Source: CALHVX01 sp038757945
GTDB lineage: Bacteria; Pseudomonadota; Gammaproteobacteria; Pseudomonadales; Azotimanducaceae
NCBI GenBank assembly: GCA_038757945.1
Contig: JBCDGJ010000036.1
Location: 1-34,676, forward strand
DNA length: 34,676 nt
Direction: 5' to 3'
Shown here: piece after piece, positions 32,254 through 34,676 of the stretch
How the letters are laid out: every line of letters starts with the position of its first letter
Position numbering within the stretch: position 1 is the stretch's first letter
The notes under the pieces: model-generated
Database searches by the model: none
What the model was told of the DNA's origin: nothing
The model's input: only the letters and a program-made list of their open reading frames with translations
Program-made: the position numbers and the translations under genes

Positions 32254-33516
32254 ATGGTCGAGGTGACGCCAGAGCATGAGACGCTGCCACGCCGCGTGGT
32301 AGTAACTGGCGCGGGCAATCTCTGCGCGCTCGGAACGAATTGGTCCGGTGTCGCTGCTGCGCTGCGGGATGGGGTCGGCGGCGTGGTACCGATGCCGGGC
32401 TGGGATGCGATCGACGGCCTGCACTGCACCCTTGGTGCGCCGGTGACGGCGCCGCTGCTCGAGCACTTCAGCCGCAAGCAGCGCCGCAGCATGGGACGGG
32501 TGGCGCAGCTCGCCGTCCAGGCCACCGAATGGGCGCTGGCTGACGCCGCGCTGCTGGATTCTGCACGCCTGCGCGATGGGCGCCTTGGCGTCGCTTACGG
32601 CTCAGGGACCGGTAGTCCCGATGCGCTGCTGGAGTTCGTCAGCCTGCTGCGGGACAGCACCGTCGCACAGCTGAAGGCGACGTCCTACCTGCGCGCCATG
32701 GCGCACACCGCAGCCGTGAACATCGCCGTGCACTACGGGATAACGGGCCGCACGCTGACGACTACTTCCGCCTGTACCGCCGCCAGCCAGGCGATCGGCT
32801 TTGCGTTTGAGACCATCCGCAGCGGGCAGCAGGACATCATGCTGGCTGGCGGCGCCGAGGAGCTCACACCCGCTCATTGCGCCGTGTTCGATGTGCTGCT
32901 GGCGACCAGCCGCAGCGACGCGCGCACGCCGAAACCGTTCGACCAGACCCGGGACGGCCTGGTCCTCGGCGAGGGGGCCTCAACGCTGGTGCTGGAAGCG
33001 CTGCCGACGGCGCTCGCGCGCGGTGCGCCGATTCTCGGGGAGGTCATCGGCTTTGCCACCAACACCGATGGCAGCCATGTCACCCAGCCGAATGCCGCGC
33101 TGCAGGCGCGCTGTCTGGCGCTGGCGCTCAAGGATGCCGGCCTGGCGGCCGCGGACATTGACTTCGTGTTGGCCCACGGCACCGCAACCGTGACCGGCGA
33201 TGTGTCAGAGAGTCAGGCGACGGCACAGGTGCTGGGGCGTAAGCCGATGGTGAGCCTGAAAGGGCACATGGGACACACGCTGGGTGCTTGCGGCGGGTTG
33301 GAGGCCTGGGCAGGGCTCAACATGCTGCGCGAAGGCTGGCTGGCGCCAACGCTGAACCTGACGCAGCCGGACCCGGCCTGTGCCGCGCTGGACTATGTGT
33401 CGGGCAGCCCGCGCACGCTGACTGCCCGCACGTTCATGAGTAACAACTTCGCGTTCGGCGGGATCAATACGTCGCTGATCTTCCGCCGCTACGAAGCTCC
33501 TCAGGAAACCTCGTAG
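32254..33516 (+). CDS. beta-ketoacyl-ACP synthase (ApeR-type)
   Basis: The product has 420 residues, a full ketosynthase with Cys174 in TTTSACTAASQA, His308 in LAHGTATVTGD and His341 in KGHMGHTLGACGG. It is the second catalytic ketosynthase of the cluster. In studied aryl polyene systems the KS of this position (ApeR) acts without the chain-length factor, probably in the first condensation with the aromatic starter, while the KS/CLF pair elongates. The start at 32254 follows the reductase stop by 5 bases. Its last 16 bases overlap the convergent gene at 33501. Confidence 0.88.
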   Translation: MVEVTPEHETLPRRVVVTGAGNLCALGTNWSGVAAALRDGVGGVVPMPGWDAIDGLHCTLGAPVTAPLLEHFSRKQRRSMGRVAQLAVQATEWALADAALLDSARLRDGRLGVAYGSGTGSPDALLEFVSLLRDSTVAQLKATSYLRAMAHTAAVNIAVHYGITGRTLTTTSACTAASQAIGFAFETIRSGQQDIMLAGGAEELTPAHCAVFDVLLATSRSDARTPKPFDQTRDGLVLGEGASTLVLEALPTALARGAPILGEVIGFATNTDGSHVTQPNAALQARCLALALKDAGLAAADIDFVLAHGTATVTGDVSESQATAQVLGRKPMVSLKGHMGHTLGACGGLEAWAGLNMLREGWLAPTLNLTQPDPACAALDYVSGSPRTLTARTFMSNNFAFGGINTSLIFRRYEAPQETS

Positions 33517-33923
33517 AGGGCCCGCTGGATATCGTTGTTGAGATTGCTGACCCAGCCGTTGTACTTGCGGTGAATTCGGCCGTTCTGCGCTTTCATGTTC
33601 TGGCTGCTCACGTAGGTGATTGAGTAGCTGTTGGCCGAGTAGGTGATCTTCACCTTCACTACGTACTTGCGGTTGAACAGCGTGACTTCGAACGCGTTCG
33701 GGCCTTTTTCCTTTGCGATCCACTTACGGACGGCCGCGCCGCGTTTGATGGCGGTCTTTACCTGCTTGAGGCTCAGGCCATCCGGCACGATCTGGTCTTC
33801 GAGATCGATGATCGGCTGCAGGGCGCTGGCCGGCAGGCTCAGCAGCAGTGCTCCAGAGGCGAGCAGGGCGGTAAGCCAGCGGACGAGTGCACGGGGGGTG
33901 CGGTGGACGATGGCTGCGGACAT
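33501..33923 (-). CDS. small secreted protein of unknown function
   Basis: The product has 140 residues with an excellent ribosome site (AAGGAG 6 bases before the ATG at 33923). Residues 1-35 form a signal peptide (ALVRWLTALLASGALLLSLPASA). The mature part of about 105 residues is basic and beta-rich: QIVPDGLSLKQVKTAIKRGA, NAFEVTLFNRKYVVKVKITY, YSITYVSSQNMKAQNG and GWVSNLNNDIQRAL. Similar small exported proteins occur in Xanthomonadales and other Gammaproteobacteria but I know of no function. It sits between the last pigment gene and the second halogenase-like gene, on the opposite strand to the former, so it may or may not belong to the cluster. Confidence 0.75.
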   Translation of the reverse strand: MSAAIVHRTPRALVRWLTALLASGALLLSLPASALQPIIDLEDQIVPDGLSLKQVKTAIKRGAAVRKWIAKEKGPNAFEVTLFNRKYVVKVKITYSANSYSITYVSSQNMKAQNGRIHRKYNGWVSNLNNDIQRALYEVS

Positions 33924-34115
33924 GGGGTTCTCCTTCTGATCGGTTCAGTGCTTTGCGCGGTGCTCTTCTCAGCGCACTTCGTTCGTGTCGGTCTCCGATC
34001 GGCCACGGTGCCGGCAGGCAGGGGGCAATCGGACGTGCTCCTGGTCTTGTACGCAGGCTGGCGGTAGTGGCCTGAATGGACGCTGAGCGACGCGGCACGT
34101 CACTCTGAAAGGGTA

Positions 34116-34676
34116 TCAACTCGCTGTTTCGATCGCACTGCCGTTGGCTCCAGACTGTTCTGCAAGCTGCGCGAGATTCCGTCGGCGCCGGCGCCAGGCC
34201 CGGAACGCTGGCAACCACCGGCGCAGCCGGTAGCCCTGATAGATCAGCTTGAATACGCCGACCCGCCAGCGGATGGCAAAGCTGCCGTCGCCATTGCCGG
34301 CGAGGACCGAGATGACCGCCTGCTCGATCTGGAAGTCGTTGCGTGGCTCGCGGAACAGATCACGCATGGCCGGCGTGGTGAAGCGGTAGATGAACCAGGC
34401 GAAGGTCTGCATGCGCCGCCGGGCATGGCGCTGGTGGCGGCGGCGCAGGGTCCGGTAGCGACGTCGGTCACCGTCCAGCCAGGCGCCGATCATCGGTACG
34501 CTCGTCCCGGCGCTGGCCAGCGCCAGGTAAACGCCGCTGGAAAACACCGGATCGATGAAGCCGTAGGCGTCGCCGATGAGGTGCTGGCCCGGTGCGCAGG
34601 CACGACGGGACCGGTAGCTGTAGTTGCCCTCGGAGTGTACGGGCGTCAGCCGCTGCGCTGCCGCGGTGCGCTCGGC
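34116..34676 (-). CDS. flavin-dependent halogenase-like protein, C-terminal part (cut by window edge)
   Basis: The frame enters from the right edge without a stop and ends at 34116, giving 186 codons. The first visible part reads HSEGNYSYRSRRACAPGQHL, then LIGDAYGFIDPVFSSGVYLAL. This is the FAD-contact motif GDAxxFIDPxFSSG of tryptophan-halogenase-like flavoproteins. The remainder is the helical C-terminal domain (TFAWFIYRFTTPAMRDLF), with a basic tail (RRWLPAFRAWRRRRRN). The FAD loop and WxWxIP motif lie outside the window, so activity cannot be judged. It differs from the enzyme at 22947 (FIDPVFSSG against FADPFYSPG), so this is a distinct subtype and not a recent duplicate. The internal ATG at 34547 is not the real start. 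Confidence 0.8.
   Translation of the reverse strand, partial: AERTAAAQRLTPVHSEGNYSYRSRRACAPGQHLIGDAYGFIDPVFSSGVYLALASAGTSVPMIGAWLDGDRRRYRTLRRRHQRHARRRMQTFAWFIYRFTTPAMRDLFREPRNDFQIEQAVISVLAGNGDGSFAIRWRVGVFKLIYQGYRLRRWLPAFRAWRRRRRNLAQLAEQSGANGSAIETAS

Overview
The window is bacterial, mostly GC-rich and densely coded, with long runs of overlapping start and stop codons. It looks like a gammaproteobacterium, possibly an uncultured or marine relative of the Xanthomonadales, Woeseiales or Steroidobacter type. The grounds are a xanthomonadin/aryl-polyene type pigment cluster, a CadC-like regulator with TPRs, an HpnN-type RND protein and a quinohemoprotein alcohol dehydrogenase. The species cannot be named from the sequence alone.

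Layout. (1) 1-2960: a visibly less GC-rich segment with a STAND-type AAA ATPase cut by the left edge, a divergent secreted protein of unknown function and an NTF2/SnoaL-like membrane-anchored protein. (2) 2960-6280: a PD40 beta-propeller protein divergent from a membrane-bound winged-helix regulator with a TolB-like domain and TPRs, then a remnant of a sensor-protein N-terminus. (3) 6235-11892: a DUF1295 membrane enzyme divergent from an operon of a GT4 glycosyltransferase and an HpnN-like RND lipid transporter, followed by an aminoglycoside/choline-kinase-like phosphotransferase. (4) 11924-16154, minus strand: a luciferase-like oxidoreductase, a small polytopic membrane protein and a PQQ- and haem-containing alcohol dehydrogenase. 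(5) 16433-33516: an aryl polyene (APE) cluster. (6) 33501-34676: a small secreted protein and the C-terminal part of a second flavin-dependent halogenase-like protein, both on the minus strand.

The APE cluster has three transcription blocks. Block A (+): a chorismatase of the XanB2/FkbO/Hyg5 family (hydroxybenzoate starter), an acyl carrier protein, an acyl-ACP ligase broken by a -1 frameshift, an LpxL-like acyltransferase, a LolA-like protein and an MMPL/RND exporter. Block B (-), convergent with A: a 4'-phosphopantetheinyl transferase, a ketosynthase, a chain-length factor and a flavin-dependent halogenase-like enzyme with K, GES and WxWxIP motifs. Block C (+), divergent from B: a PlsC-type acyltransferase, a second ACP, a COG4648 membrane protein, an ApeI-like dehydratase, a GT2 glycosyltransferase, a thioesterase, an ApeP-like dehydratase, a FabG-like ketoreductase and a second ketosynthase.

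Together these would convert chorismate to hydroxybenzoate and load it onto an ACP. The chain would be extended iteratively by ketosynthase, ketoreductase and dehydratase into a conjugated polyene, probably halogenated, then attached to a lipid or sugar and moved to the outer membrane. The most notable points are the halogenase-like genes on both sides of the second half of the cluster, the frameshifted starter ligase, and the GT4/HpnN-like operon, which looks like an uncharacterised glycolipid synthesis-and-transport unit.
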